Shown here one piece after another: positions 1-10,488 of a stretch of DNA of 30,694 bases (the first letter of the stretch is position 1; each line of letters opens with the position of its first letter). Origin of the DNA: JBFJVZ01 sp041623895. Lineage in GTDB: Bacteria; Planctomycetota; Planctomycetia; Pirellulales; Pirellulaceae. The position numbers and the translations under genes are program-made. The stretch covers positions 1-30,694 of the forward strand of contig JBFJVZ010000030.1 of NCBI GenBank assembly GCA_041623895.1. The letters are read 5' to 3'. Below the pieces are notes generated by a model. It worked only from the letters and a program-made list of their open reading frames with translations, did no database searches and had not been told where the DNA came from.

Positions 1-3000
1 ATCGCCCGCCGTCGGAACGGGGCCGCTGTTGTCACCGATAAAGCCGACCGACTGATACGGGCGGCGGCTCTTGGAGACCTTGGTGTCGATCGCCGTCGCG
101 ATGATGTCGTTGGACTCCCGGTCAGCGGTCTCGGGGAAATGAGATTCGCGGCCGTCTTCTCCGTAGATCGTGTTGTTGACGATTCTTGCGAACGGCTGGG
201 GAGCTTCATGCACCGGAGCTGGTTGCGCGCGTAGCAAGCCGGTATTGCCAACAAGATAGATTTGGCTGGCACCTTGCAGATAAACTGCCGCGTTAGGGAA
301 TCCCATTTCATTCAGAGCCGCCAATTCAGCCGGCTCATTCAATTGGTACAGCGAGGGTCCGATCGTGGGAGTGACCAATTCGACCAGATCATTGGTGACC
401 AGAATGCTGCCCTGGATCGATTGCATGATCGAGGTAGCGAGCTCGATCGATTCGTTGTCATTAGTGCCGTCAAAGACACCATTGGATGGATCGTTACTCA
501 GAGCGCGACCGTTATAGGTGCAGGCACAATCTCCGCGGTAGTAGATGGGCACGTGTCCGGCACCGTATCCGTTACCGCCCAAAACAGCGCCATCAATTTC
601 CTCGAATTCAAAGATCACGCGAGTCCCCGCGGCATCGATGATCATCAGACTGCCGTCCCCAATCGATAAGGCACTTCCGTCCAAGATCTCGATAGCCCAG
701 GGAGCTGATTCGCCGTCGATCTTAACTCCGGCATAGCCGGCCTGGTCAATCGTATTGTTGGTGACAACAACTCCGGGAGTCAGTCCACCGATCACTTCGT
801 CATTGAGCGTCGGCAGGTTGCGGACGGCGCCCGGATAGGTATTCCCGACTGGCGGCAATTGCAGGAAGGGATGCTCAAAAGCGTCGCGGAATGACTGGGT
901 AATGGTCCCACCAAAACCGAATCCAAAACCAAACAAGTCGCCCGGTACGTCATATCTTTGGTCGTCGGGATCAACATCGCGCGAGCCCGGCTCACTCCAA
1001 ATACCGATCGCATGTACGTCGCGAATCGTGTTGGCATCAACGATCACCTGGCCTTGCGTGCGCAAGAAATTCTCGTCACCAACGCCATCGTGCAGGATCG
1101 CCGGCATCAAGATGTGGCCGTCAGGATTGGTTGCCAAAGGCGTCCCCGGGGCCGGTGCCGTTGCCGCCGATGAGACCGGCAAGAATGTCCCGCGGGCGCG
1201 TCCGCTGAGTGACAAACGGGCGTCGTCCAGCGCCTGGGTATCGAGTCCGGACGCCGATGATGCTTCGATCTTGATCGATGTCTGTTGACCGATCGCGGTG
1301 CGGATAGCCTCGGCGATTTCAGCCGGCGAATCAATCACGCTGAACAGGACTTGGGTATTGCCAAAGGCCACCGTACCTGGCGTCGTCGTGAACTCAAACG
1401 TTTCGTTCGCCGCACCATCACCGATGACAAAAGTGTCACCATCGCTGAGTTGATTTCCGGCTGGAGCAATGATCGTAATGCTTTGCGAGTGCCGATCGTT
1501 GGTGTCAAAGTCGCTGACCAGCGATTGGCCAAAGAACGATGGCTGCAGGTATTCCGTCGCGGGTCGCATTTCCAGCTGGTACTCGCCGAAACCCGTGCCA
1601 AAGCCGATGAAACCATCCGCACCACCACGCGCGTTGAAGATCGTCTCGCCGCGCTCGGCGAAACCGACGACGAAGTCATCCAGGTACAAGCCTTCGGCGG
1701 AGAAGCTGGATACGCCGGAGGCTGTATAGACAAACTCCGCCGTGATGCCGGTGTCACCGGCAAAGTCTTCTAACGAGACACGCATCTGCCGCCAAACATT
1801 GTCGGCAACAAAACCGCCGGAACCAAATCCACTGCCGATCGTCGTGCCGGCCGGATCCTCATTACTGAATACTCGCAACGAGACCAGGTCACCGATTTCC
1901 GGGTCAAGCCGGTAATTGAAGTACATCGTCGGCAAGTCTTCTGCGACGTAACCGACCAGGTCGAAGGACTCGCTGGTCAATGTGCCCGAGGGAATGAAGG
2001 CGGTCCGGTCGAAGTGCAGAACTTCATTGCCGACGGAATCCGGCACTTCGTGGTTTTCTACCGAAACATGCAGCGTGTAATCGAGTGGCCCCTGCAGAGC
2101 ACCCTCGTCACCAAGATCCGGGAATCCGTTGGTAAAGGTGAACCCGACTTGGCTTTGCAAGATGCCAACGAAGTAAACACCGGCGTCCAACGTGATTTCG
2201 ATGAACGGGTCTGCGGTCAGCAGGGAAAAACCGTCCCAAATCGTGCCCGATCGCCCATCCTCCGGTTCCGAACCGGTGATCCGGCCGCCGCTGAACGGGA
2301 CGAACTGAAATCCACCCGTCGGATTGACCTGTATCAGCACCATGTCCAAGTCGATGCTTCCGGGATCAATCAGAAACGGATCGAATCCATCATCGATGTC
2401 CAAGATCACGGTCGATCCGTCAACTGCTACGTCAAACTGGTAGAAGTCTGCCTGGTCACCACCAATATCTCCCTCAATCGAAACGTGGGGAAAGATGGTC
2501 GATGTGTTGATGGATTCCAGATCACCCGTAAGCGGATTGAAGCCGAATTCGCCGCCAATATCGGCTCGGTCCACGAGTGACCAATCCAAGATTTCCAGGT
2601 CGGCCGACGGAATCCCCGATGGGGCGTCTCCGAACAGCGTGCCGACCAAGAACTCGGGATAGGTTCCGTCGTTAACGGTCGCGGCAAAGTTGGTTCCGTC
2701 AAAGTGCGTCGGCTTTCCGTGCCCGGGCCGTTGCTCGAGCACCTGTTGGAAATCGCTGGCCGTGATCGCTGCGTCGCTAAAGAATTCCGGCAACAACGGA
2801 AAGCTGGCCGTACTGGGCGTGCTTGAATTGATTCGATCTTCGACGATCCGACGGATCGAGTTGATCGGCTCACGCCGCAAGTTGACGTTGGCAGTGAATT
2901 CAACCGGTTCGACATCTTGCTCGGTGACCGCGACGTAATACGTTCCCTCCGGTAAGGCAACAGGACCAATGAACGGGTCACCACTGCTGATCGAACCGCG

Positions 3001-6000
3001 AATCAGTTTTTCCAGTTCGGTATTCTCACCGTTCGGGCTGGTCAGATCATCAAGAATGTTGCTGTCTTGACCGAACAGGACCAATCGCGGCTGTTCGTTA
3101 AACGGCTCGCCGTTAAGCGTTTCTCCATCGGGGTCATAGAACACACTGATATTGGTATTGGGGCGATTGAAGCCATCGGCATAGTCGATGTCGAAAACCG
3201 TCGACTGCGTCAATCCTGTCACGCCTTGGTAATCAACATCGAACTGGTAGAAGTCAATGTCCGTGCCAAATTCATCAAGCGTGCCGCCGACGCTGATCAC
3301 ACCGCTAATGTTGCCGGTCAGGTTACCCAAGTACTGCGGCCGCTGCCCCAACGGAGTCACGTCGTTACCGGCGGCATCGGAGTTTAGAATCCGGTCATTC
3401 GAGGCCGCATCAAAGCGGAAAATCTCAGGATTATTATTCGCGGCCGTCTCGTTCTCCTGGGCTTCACCCAGCAGCGGCGAAGATCCCGGCAAACCGCGAA
3501 CGTGGACGCCGTGGTTGGCAAAGCGAATGTCGGTGTAGCGGACGATGCTGCCGGGGAACTCCTGATCCTCGGCCAAACGGACTTGGAATCGATACCCACC
3601 GCGGGTCAGACCGCCGGCCGCGTCATCGGGATTGATCGAGGCACTGCGAACACGGAAGAAATAGGCACTTCGCGACTCAGGATCTGCGCTATTGCCGGTC
3701 AATGTGAAATGGATGCCGGCGTCACGCGGATTGATCGTGCCAAAGTCTTCATACAGTCCACCGGCACCAAAATCGGTGTACAGCGGATCGCGAGCTTGCA
3801 GCGATGTTGTGATCCCCTCCAGCCGGCTGTCCAAAACCGTCACATCCGATCCATTGGCGATTTCTTCGAAACTGTTGTCGCTGCGTGCCAGGACCGTTCC
3901 GTTTTCGTCCAACAGTTCAATCACGGTGTCCAACGTAAAACTGGTGCGATCGATGTCGACCCAGATTTCTGTGCCGGGCGAACCGGTGAAGCTATAAACA
4001 TCAACGTCGCGAGGACCGCTCAGGAAACCCTCGACCTCAAAACCGAGTCGCAAAACTTCGTCACTGGCTGTAAGTTCGGCAGCCAACTCACCCAAGAATT
4101 GCGCGTTCTCGATCGTGCTGTTCAGGCCCGGGGCAACCTCCGTGGACAACTCCTGCTCGGGAATCAAATCAACGTTGCGGTCAATGCTGTACTGATCCAA
4201 CAGGATGCTGCGCCAATCGTTGGATTCGGGTCGCGAACCAATTCCGTCACCGTTGTTGTCCGTGAATTGCGAACCGTCGGGCTTCAGGCCCGCACCAACG
4301 GTGTCGTCCTTAAAGCTGGTCAAGACCACGGGCGATCCGGGAAGGCCAATCACGTGAACTGAACCGCCAATCCGGTCCTCGACATCATTGGGAGTACCCG
4401 TCGCGGTCAGACCCGTTCCAAAGGTCGGACTGTTGGGCGTTCCGGGGCCGGTCAATTTGACGACCAGGCTTTCGTCCGGACGACTCTTCAAGCGTAGACC
4501 GCCGTCAGAGTGAAAATTGTTGACCGTGATGCTGTCGAACAACAGATGAACGATGTCGGTATCATCCCAGACACTTTCAGTCGTCAGGGTGCCGCCGCGA
4601 ATTTCCAATCCGGTGATCTCATTGTCTTCGTAACGATTGAAGCGGATCAGCGGACCATGGTTATCATCCAATTCGCTGAAGCGGTCGTTGTCGCCGGTTT
4701 GGCGTCCCGTATCGATACGGTAATCACCGCCCATCGAATCACTGTCGATATCGATGATCGTGCCACGGTTGTTGACAAACGTGTTGCCGACGATGATCGG
4801 TTCGCTGCCGCGAACGAAGATCGTCGACGGCGCCACGGCAAGACGGCCGAAGCGACCGATGCGGCCCGCGCCGTCTTGACCTTCGTCATTGAACTCGAAA
4901 CGAGAATTGGTGACACGAGCTTCGGCTTGTTGCAATTGCAGCGGCACAAAGCCCCTTGTCTCGCCGCCTTCGATCAGACTGATACCGCCGGCGTATGCCA
5001 CCACGGCGTTGTCAAAGCTGACGTTCGAACCGGGACCGGCGTAGATACCGGCCCAGTCTGCCAGCTGCGCCGGCTCGGCTCCACCAAGGGAATCATTATC
5101 GTTGTTCGTATCAAACGTACCTCCGGCACCAAACCGGTCATCCAGAATGCTGGTGAAAACAACCGGATTGCTGCCCAAGCCCTCGGCCAAAAGCTGCGTG
5201 CCCTGGCCTAGTTCAATCCGTGCGCCACTGAGTTTGAACACCAGCCCCGGATCAACCACTAAAGAGCCGTCCAAACGACCGCGGATACCCGAACGCGTCA
5301 AATCCAACAATCCGTCGGTCCGCGATCCGTTGTCCAAATAAGTATCGGACGACGCATCCAATTCGGCGATCAAGTTGAATTGTGGCGTGGGCGAGTCCGG
5401 GGCGCGATACAAACGGCGGGAGACATAGTCCGTGTTGGCTTGCACCTGAGGCAAGGCCGTCAGTTCGATACTGGATTCGTCTTGGCCGACGGTGAACGTG
5501 AACGTGTCAAGACTCGGCGTCGATTCAAAACCGTCGGCATCCACAAACGTCATCTTGTACAAGTACGTGCCTGCGGTGAGTGTTCCACCGGCAAGCTCCT
5601 GTGCGGAGATCAACACCGTCGAGGGAGAGAATCCGTCGACAATCGTTCCTCCGGGATTGCCCTGGATGGTCAGGTTTTCCGGCAGGTAGTGGACGACATC
5701 GATGTCGTCCAAACGGCCGGGCACGGTCAACGCTTTGGGTGGCTCAATGGGTGTGGTGGCCACGCGTACGAACAGGCCGTTGACACTGTTATCGATCAAC
5801 TGGTTGTTGCGGATTTCCGGTCCCACCCGGTCGTAATCAGCAGTGAACGCACCCGTTTGCTGGAACTTGGGTGCTTGGAAACTCGTTTCCTCGAAACTAT
5901 TCGGCGCGGCGCTGATGGCCGAATCCGCACTCTGGGTGATCTCGTTAAAGGTGATCGTCGGTCTCAAGTTGACCAACTGAATTGGATTGACCAGCTGCTG

Positions 6001-9000
6001 CACGGAGTCGATCAGGATGTTGCTGCTGCCGCCGTAGCGGATCTCGGCGTGGTTGACGCGCTGCAGGAAGATGCCTTCATCTTCTAAATCACGACGACCC
6101 TCGAATTGATCCAAGTCACGGCGATAGATGATTCCGCCCCAATCACCGGGGGCCGCGGCGGGACTGATGCCGGCCGCCGCAGCGTCGACTTCGCGGTCTC
6201 GTGCGCTGGTAATGATCACACTACCGTCGTCATAGCCCGGCGCTTCGACGTTGGCACCGCCGATCAACGATGTCGCGATCGGATCACCTTCCTCACTAAG
6301 CTGAACCAGACGCGGAGTGCCGAGAATCTGAATGGCGCCATTGCTGCGGTCAACCTGCAGTGTGCTACTGCCAACGCCGATGAACGAACCGCGAACTTTA
6401 ATCACCGTGCCCGCTTCGATCATCGTCGTGACGCCCCGCGGGACTTCCATCACGCGGCCGTCTTCCAATGTCTGCCCACCGACATCAGAGATACCGATCT
6501 GGTAGGCGAAGTTGTCGGCCTCGGTGGTGATGTCTTGATCCTGGCCCCCATTGCCGATGATGCGAACGATATCCCCGGCAACGGCGCTGCCGAAGGCATT
6601 GGCAACGACCGGATTGGTGATGTTATTGAACGGTCGATCAAGTGACCCGTCGGCCTGCGGGCCGGCAATCTTGTCGACGAAAATGTTGCGGCCAAGTGCA
6701 TTGGCACCCCGGAAATCGGCCGAGAACGAGACACTGCGTTCGCCGGTTAAGACAACGTTGGCGCCGAGGCGACTTGCCGAGACCCCGGTCTCGTTGCGTC
6801 GGCTGTTGATTGATGTCTGCAGCGCCGCGGCCAGGTTGCCCGCTGGAGTCGGGAATCCGGTAGTGCCGTCGTTGTACGGAACCGCAACGTTTCCGGGACG
6901 CGGCGAACTGCCGATTGGCACAAACTCGAAGGTTCGGGTGACACCGCTGGCACCAATCAACCTGATCGTTTGCCCCGCGGTAATCGCTTCGCCGTTGTCC
7001 GTAAAGTTCAACGTCCGGTTCAGCGGCCGCGTCTGGAACCAGAAGTTGTGGACACCACCGGGGACTCCATCGCCGTCACCGTCCAGCGGTGTTCCCGGAA
7101 CATCGATGCGGTCGTTGTCCAAGTCACGAATGACATCGATCTCGTCAACCTGCGGCTCAAACTTCAGGCTCAGCTGGTAATCGCCTTGAGTGCGTCCACC
7201 GAATCCGCTTGCAGGAATCGTGGGGTCGTAGGTGTCGTTGCCGCTAGCGGCGATGCCAATGTAATAAACGCCTTCTCCCAGCGACGCGATGATGCGCGAA
7301 TCTTCGCTGAAGTAATCGTCATTTCGACTTAACTGAAAGACGCCGCCGCCCTGCAATAGTATTGGCAATGGTGTCGGCCGACCACTGATGTCAGTCGCCC
7401 GATCGCCCGTCATCAGCGACGCGCGAAAGACACTGCTGGCAAACGGATCGTTATTGATCGCATCAATAACATCCCCGACCGGAACGCTCGCGATAAAGGA
7501 TCCGCGCCGCGGCAAGTCGATCAGCACCGAATTGAGAATCTGGTTGCCTTCGGAATCGAACTGCGGCGATACCCGAACTTCGTCGTCACCGCTGCCACGA
7601 TCCGTTTGAATGAAATCGATCCGTGCGTTGTTACCCAAACGCCCCGGCTCCATTGCTTCGATCTTGACACCCAGCGTGGCACCGATGCCAAAGTCCGCGA
7701 TCTTCGACGCGCTGACTTCCTGGAACAACGTCAGCGTCGTATCCAGCAGGCTGGCATCGGGCAACCGTTCGGCAAACGTCTCAGCGGTCAGCGTGCCGAT
7801 CTTATCCGCATCGTCCAAGTCAACCTCGAACCGATACATGTCGATGTCGACACTATCCGGTCGGTGCAAGTATTGACCGTGCAACACGTCGTAGTTGCCG
7901 GGAAATACGGGTTCCAGATCCAGCAAGGCGTCGATGGGAGCATTCAGGAAACTGAAATCGAATGCCATCAAGGTTTGCGGTGGTAGATCAGGCGTCGTTT
8001 CCAAGCCCAAGATCAAACCGATTCCGGCTGTCGCCTTGCGCGTGAAATCTTCGCCGAATGCGGTGCCAAAGGTGGCTTGATTGCTGAACACGATCGCGGA
8101 TTCGGCAAACGTTGGATCGATTCGAACACTTGCATCCAGCGCGAATTGACTCGTCAACGTGGTTCCCGGCCGGATCTGCAAATTGTCAACGTCGCCAACA
8201 GCAAAGGTGATGCCCTGAGAATTCGTTTCGTGGAACTGAACCCCGATCTCCTTGGACCACAAGTTCAGCGCTTCACGGATCCGCAGCTTTTGCCGCTCGG
8301 TGATCTGGTTCAGAAAATCAGAGGTCAGATCGGAATCAAAGATGTCCTGGAAGTTGTAGGAAATCTCCGTAATCCCATTCAGCGTGTCGGCGCCGAAATC
8401 GCCGAAATCGCTGTTGATGTGCTGAATCAGATCGCCAACCGCCTCCGGTAATTCGCGATGCCCCGGATCGTCATTTCCACCAGGCAATTCAATGTTAAAC
8501 GGCTGCGGGTCGATCGACTCTGCCAGCACAATGCTGGTGATCTCGTTAGACTGACCAAAGATGCCCACGTCCAGCGCCGTATCAAGTGTGTCTCCGACGG
8601 CTTGCATTACCAGCGGTGGGGCACCAATGATGTTTCTGGGCAGGACCAGATCACCGCCATCGCCAACGATGCCGTCCCGTTCCCAGCTAATGTCGATCAC
8701 CCCGGCAACTGCAGCATCGGCGATCACCGCATCCCGCAGGTCGGAGACGGTCGGGTTCGTGCCGCCAAAGTCAAACACGACGCTGCCGTCGGTTTCTAAT
8801 CGCGCCGTCAACACACCGGCTGGGGGACGGGCATTCTCAAATCGAACCTCGCGGCCGCTGCCGCTTTCGCCGATCGCCAGCGAAAAGAAGGAGACGCGCA
8901 ATCCGTCGTGCTGAAAATCAGTCACGGCCGAGGCCGCCACCGGGACTTGGACCGGCGGCAGAATCAAGTCGACACGTTCATCAACCGACGTGCCCACTCG

Positions 9001-9867
9001 CAAACGCCAAGAACCACCACCCAGCGGCACGCCGGGCAGATTATTGATATCGGTGGGAAAGATCAGCCGTGCCGTATCGGTGGAAGCGTCGTAAACGACC
9101 TGATCCGGATTGAACAACAGGTCATCCGTAGTCCGCACGGTTTCTTGAGTGAACAGCAGTTGATAAAACCGCGGGTTCTCTGCCGATCGAAAGGTCGGAT
9201 TTCCATCGTCATCGTTCTCGACGAATAACTCGTCTTCATTGAAGTAGACGACGATCTCGTTGCGGTTCTGAGTCAGCGTGCCGTCCGCGAGCCGAATCAC
9301 CGGCTGGGGAACGACGGCTTCGACCAGGGCACCCAAGCGCAACTCAAAATCGATCACCTCGGATCGTTTTTCCGGATCGCTCGGTACGAACAGTTCACCG
9401 TTAACGTTGCGCAGGCCGGTGACGCCCAAACCGTCGTCATCAAATCCAAAGACTTCGATCCGGTAGTTGTCATCCGGCAGCGATTCGGCAAATCGAACCA
9501 CCACCTCGTTGGCGTTGGGATCGCCCAGCGTCACCAATCCCGGCGTGATCTCGACGTCATCGGCAGTCTCAAAGACTCCGTCATCCCCACTGCGGGTTAA
9601 TCGGATTCCGCTAAAGGTCGAATCATCAATTACCTGTTCTTCATCAAAACCAAACGTCAATACGCGCGGAGCCGTCTCACGGACCGTGCCGTCTTCGATC
9701 AAAGCCCCTTCATTGGGCTGGATGCCGATCAACTGGGGTCCCGCCAGTAGTTGTCGCGGTTCCAGCGTTTCCAGAAGACGCTGACGTTTAGACTGACGAC
9801 TGCCGGACCGATGGCGGCGCGCTTTTTCAGATGAGAATGGCGAGTTGTGTCGCTTACGCGAGGTCAT
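1..9867 (-). CDS. Giant LEPR-xLL planctomycete surface/secreted protein (C-terminus beyond window)
   Basis: One frame stays open from ATG at 9867 to the window edge: at least 3289 codons. The start is supported by GGAAGG at 9877-9882, 9 nt upstream. Residues 35-42 read LEPRQLLA after a basic N-terminus, the LEPR-xLL signature of very large planctomycete extracellular proteins. Visible modules, in order: Ig/cadherin-like stretches (about 45-330); a matrixin-like region (about 475-655) with a ruined zinc motif at 611-625; PPC-like beta modules (around 675-725, 1950-2005, 2200-2250 and 2460-2520); right-handed beta-helix stretches (around 1140-1190, 1530-1590 and 1795-1900); and three similar modules with a GTxxxFEF-type core (around 970-1055, 2815-2890 and 3075-3155). 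The protein is acidic, rich in D/G/T/N, and almost free of Cys and Lys. Likely role: cell-surface adhesion or matrix. That role is inferred, and the substrate is unknown. The C-terminal anchor or sorting domain is not in view. Confidence 0.93.
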   Translation of the reverse strand, partial: MTSRKRHNSPFSSEKARRHRSGSRQSKRQRLLETLEPRQLLAGPQLIGIQPNEGALIEDGTVRETAPRVLTFGFDEEQVIDDSTFSGIRLTRSGDDGVFETADDVEITPGLVTLGDPNANEVVVRFAESLPDDNYRIEVFGFDDDGLGVTGLRNVNGELFVPSDPEKRSEVIDFELRLGALVEAVVPQPVIRLADGTLTQNRNEIVVYFNEDELFVENDDDGNPTFRSAENPRFYQLLFTQETVRTTDDLLFNPDQVVYDASTDTARLIFPTDINNLPGVPLGGGSWRLRVGTSVDERVDLILPPVQVPVAASAVTDFQHDGLRVSFFSLAIGESGSGREVRFENARPPAGVLTARLETDGSVVFDFGGTNPTVSDLRDAVIADAAVAGVIDISWERDGIVGDGGDLVLPRNIIGAPPLVMQAVGDTLDTALDVGIFGQSNEITSIVLAESIDPQPFNIELPGGNDDPGHRELPEAVGDLIQHINSDFGDFGADTLNGITEISYNFQDIFDSDLTSDFLNQITERQKLRIREALNLWSKEIGVQFHETNSQGITFAVGDVDNLQIRPGTTLTSQFALDASVRIDPTFAESAIVFSNQATFGTAFGEDFTRKATAGIGLILGLETTPDLPPQTLMAFDFSFLNAPIDALLDLEPVFPGNYDVLHGQYLHRPDSVDIDMYRFEVDLDDADKIGTLTAETFAERLPDASLLDTTLTLFQEVSASKIADFGIGATLGVKIEAMEPGRLGNNARIDFIQTDRGSGDDEVRVSPQFDSEGNQILNSVLIDLPRRGSFIASVPVGDVIDAINNDPFASSVFRASLMTGDRATDISGRPTPLPILLQGGGVFQLSRNDDYFSEDSRIIASLGEGVYYIGIAASGNDTYDPTIPASGFGGRTQGDYQLSLKFEPQVDEIDVIRDLDNDRIDVPGTPLDGDGDGVPGGVHNFWFQTRPLNRTLNFTDNGEAITAGQTIRLIGASGVTRTFEFVPIGSSPRPGNVAVPYNDGTTGFPTPAGNLAAALQTSINSRRNETGVSASRLGANVVLTGERSVSFSADFRGANALGRNIFVDKIAGPQADGSLDRPFNNITNPVVANAFGSAVAGDIVRIIGNGGQDQDITTEADNFAYQIGISDVGGQTLEDGRVMEVPRGVTTMIEAGTVIKVRGSFIGVGSSTLQVDRSNGAIQILGTPRLVQLSEEGDPIATSLIGGANVEAPGYDDGSVIITSARDREVDAAAAGISPAAAPGDWGGIIYRRDLDQFEGRRDLEDEGIFLQRVNHAEIRYGGSSNILIDSVQQLVNPIQLVNLRPTITFNEITQSADSAISAAPNSFEETSFQAPKFQQTGAFTADYDRVGPEIRNNQLIDNSVNGLFVRVATTPIEPPKALTVPGRLDDIDVVHYLPENLTIQGNPGGTIVDGFSPSTVLISAQELAGGTLTAGTYLYKMTFVDADGFESTPSLDTFTFTVGQDESSIELTALPQVQANTDYVSRRLYRAPDSPTPQFNLIAELDASSDTYLDNGSRTDGLLDLTRSGIRGRLDGSLVVDPGLVFKLSGARIELGQGTQLLAEGLGSNPVVFTSILDDRFGAGGTFDTNNDNDSLGGAEPAQLADWAGIYAGPGSNVSFDNAVVAYAGGISLIEGGETRGFVPLQLQQAEARVTNSRFEFNDEGQDGAGRIGRFGRLAVAPSTIFVRGSEPIIVGNTFVNNRGTIIDIDSDSMGGDYRIDTGRQTGDNDRFSELDDNHGPLIRFNRYEDNEITGLEIRGGTLTTESVWDDTDIVHLLFDSITVNNFHSDGGLRLKSRPDESLVVKLTGPGTPNSPTFGTGLTATGTPNDVEDRIGGSVHVIGLPGSPVVLTSFKDDTVGAGLKPDGSQFTDNNGDGIGSRPESNDWRSILLDQYSIDRNVDLIPEQELSTEVAPGLNSTIENAQFLGELAAELTASDEVLRLGFEVEGFLSGPRDVDVYSFTGSPGTEIWVDIDRTSFTLDTVIELLDENGTVLARSDNSFEEIANGSDVTVLDSRLEGITTSLQARDPLYTDFGAGGLYEDFGTINPRDAGIHFTLTGNSADPESRSAYFFRVRSASINPDDAAGGLTRGGYRFQVRLAEDQEFPGSIVRYTDIRFANHGVHVRGLPGSSPLLGEAQENETAANNNPEIFRFDAASNDRILNSDAAGNDVTPLGQRPQYLGNLTGNISGVISVGGTLDEFGTDIDFYQFDVDYQGVTGLTQSTVFDIDYADGFNRPNTNISVFYDPDGETLNGEPFNEQPRLVLFGQDSNILDDLTSPNGENTELEKLIRGSISSGDPFIGPVALPEGTYYVAVTEQDVEPVEFTANVNLRREPINSIRRIVEDRINSSTPSTASFPLLPEFFSDAAITASDFQQVLEQRPGHGKPTHFDGTNFAATVNDGTYPEFLVGTLFGDAPSGIPSADLEILDWSLVDRADIGGEFGFNPLTGDLESINTSTIFPHVSIEGDIGGDQADFYQFDVAVDGSTVILDIDDGFDPFLIDPGSIDLDMVLIQVNPTGGFQFVPFSGGRITGSEPEDGRSGTIWDGFSLLTADPFIEITLDAGVYFVGILQSQVGFTFTNGFPDLGDEGALQGPLDYTLHVSVENHEVPDSVGNEVLHFDRTAFIPSGTLTSESFDLVGYVAEDLPTMYFNYRLDPEIGDLVSLRVFSNEDPAGTTIGSGFGSGGFVADNVWRQMRVSLEDFAGDTGITAEFVYTASGVSSFSAEGLYLDDFVVGFAERGETIFNARGGADGFIGFGTGFGEYQLEMRPATEYLQPSFFGQSLVSDFDTNDRHSQSITIIAPAGNQLSDGDTFVIGDGAANETFEFTTTPGTVAFGNTQVLFSVIDSPAEIAEAIRTAIGQQTSIKIEASSASGLDTQALDDARLSLSGRARGTFLPVSSAATAPAPGTPLATNPDGHILMPAILHDGVGDENFLRTQGQVIVDANTIRDVHAIGIWSEPGSRDVDPDDQRYDVPGDLFGFGFGFGGTITQSFRDAFEHPFLQLPPVGNTYPGAVRNLPTLNDEVIGGLTPGVVVTNNTIDQAGYAGVKIDGESAPWAIEILDGSALSIGDGSLMIIDAAGTRVIFEFEEIDGAVLGGNGYGAGHVPIYYRGDCACTYNGRALSNDPSNGVFDGTNDNESIELATSIMQSIQGSILVTNDLVELVTPTIGPSLYQLNEPAELAALNEMGFPNAAVYLQGASQIYLVGNTGLLRAQPAPVHEAPQPFARIVNNTIYGEDGRESHFPETADRESNDIIATAIDTKVSKSRRPYQSVGFIGDNSGPVPTAGD
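7993..8037 (-). other. Degenerate metzincin zinc-site motif inside the giant protein
   Basis: Residues 611-625 read KATAGIGLILGLETT. In active matrixin-like domains this position carries HExxHxxGLxH. The hydrophobic and glycine skeleton (I-G, L-G-L-E) is kept, but the three zinc-binding His are A, L and T and the catalytic Glu is G. The upstream segment (residues about 477-600, with an ALNLWSKEIGVQF strand-helix) and the downstream LPPQTLMAF segment match the usual surroundings of such a domain. The domain is therefore probably structural and not proteolytic. Confidence 0.6.
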
Positions 9868-9876
9868 AGACCAATA

Positions 9877-9882
9877 CCTTCC
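9877..9882 (-). promoter_or_regulatory. Ribosome binding site of the giant gene
   Basis: On the minus strand GGAAGG lies 9 nt before the ATG at 9867. It is one of the better Shine-Dalgarno sites in the window and fixes the start. Confidence 0.6.
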
Positions 9883-10189
9883 AGGCGATGTCGCAACTCG
9901 GATCGTCCATACCAGAGAGGAGACAAGGGTGGGGTGGATGTAGTTGGGCCGAAAGGCTCACAGCAAAAAAATCTTTGAGCCCATCGAAAATAGGTCGTTA
10001 ATGACGAGTTATGCACCGGCTGCGGAGGCAACCGAAACACAGTCGCCGAGTATAGTTGGGGCCAAAAAACCCGCAAACATTTGCTACTTTTGGTAAACCC
10101 GAACATCGCCAAGGACGTGTCGGAGAATGCCAGTCGTAGCGGCAATGATGCCAATTGAGCCAACTCGGGATGCTCTCCCCCCCATAATG

Positions 10190-10223
10190 AAAAAGCCCCG
10201 ATTTCGGTTAATCCGCATAATCG
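10190..10223 (-). terminator. Possible intrinsic terminator (minus strand)
   Basis: On the minus strand CGATT and CGG pair with CCG and AATCG around an ATTAA loop, with a small internal loop. GGGC and five T residues follow. It lies about 370 nt past the MoxR stop, so it could end that transcript before the giant gene. The stem is short and interrupted. Confidence 0.3.
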
Positions 10224-10463
10224 CGTGAGCTTTGGACTCGTCAGTGGGGCGAAAGTTCCCCGGTTACAGGTGTGCGGCCGGGGCTGCGGCGTTTTTTTGG
10301 GCGAAACGCTGAATTTGGACTCAAATCAGGCCGCGGGGAGCCCCGCTTTCCGCAGGAAATCGGATGTGGGGAAGACCGGGAAGGGTCCTGGGGGCGTGCG
10401 CGCGCCAGCTTGATTCTCAGCTCGCCCAACTCGCGGGGGAGCTTCGCTGGGAGGAGCCAAATC

Positions 10464-10488
10464 AGCGAAAGTCCGGCCGACTTTCGCT
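10464..10488. repeat. Perfect 10-bp inverted repeat, hairpin candidate
   Basis: AGCGAAAGTC at 10464-10473 is the exact reverse complement of 10479-10488, separated by CGGCC. It lies about 100 nt after the MoxR stop on the minus strand, where a transcript-end hairpin would be expected, but no T-run follows on either strand. Confidence 0.5.

Noticed and set aside
3502..6087. Plus-strand frames of 230-290 codons opposite the giant gene.
   Set aside because: They are antisense to a clearly coding frame and read as its complement, with no ribosome site or domain.
9864..10163. A 99-codon minus-strand frame whose TGA overlaps the giant gene start (ATGA).
   Set aside because: Its composition is unlike the neighbours, with no domain and no ribosome site. 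The region is more likely leader and promoter.
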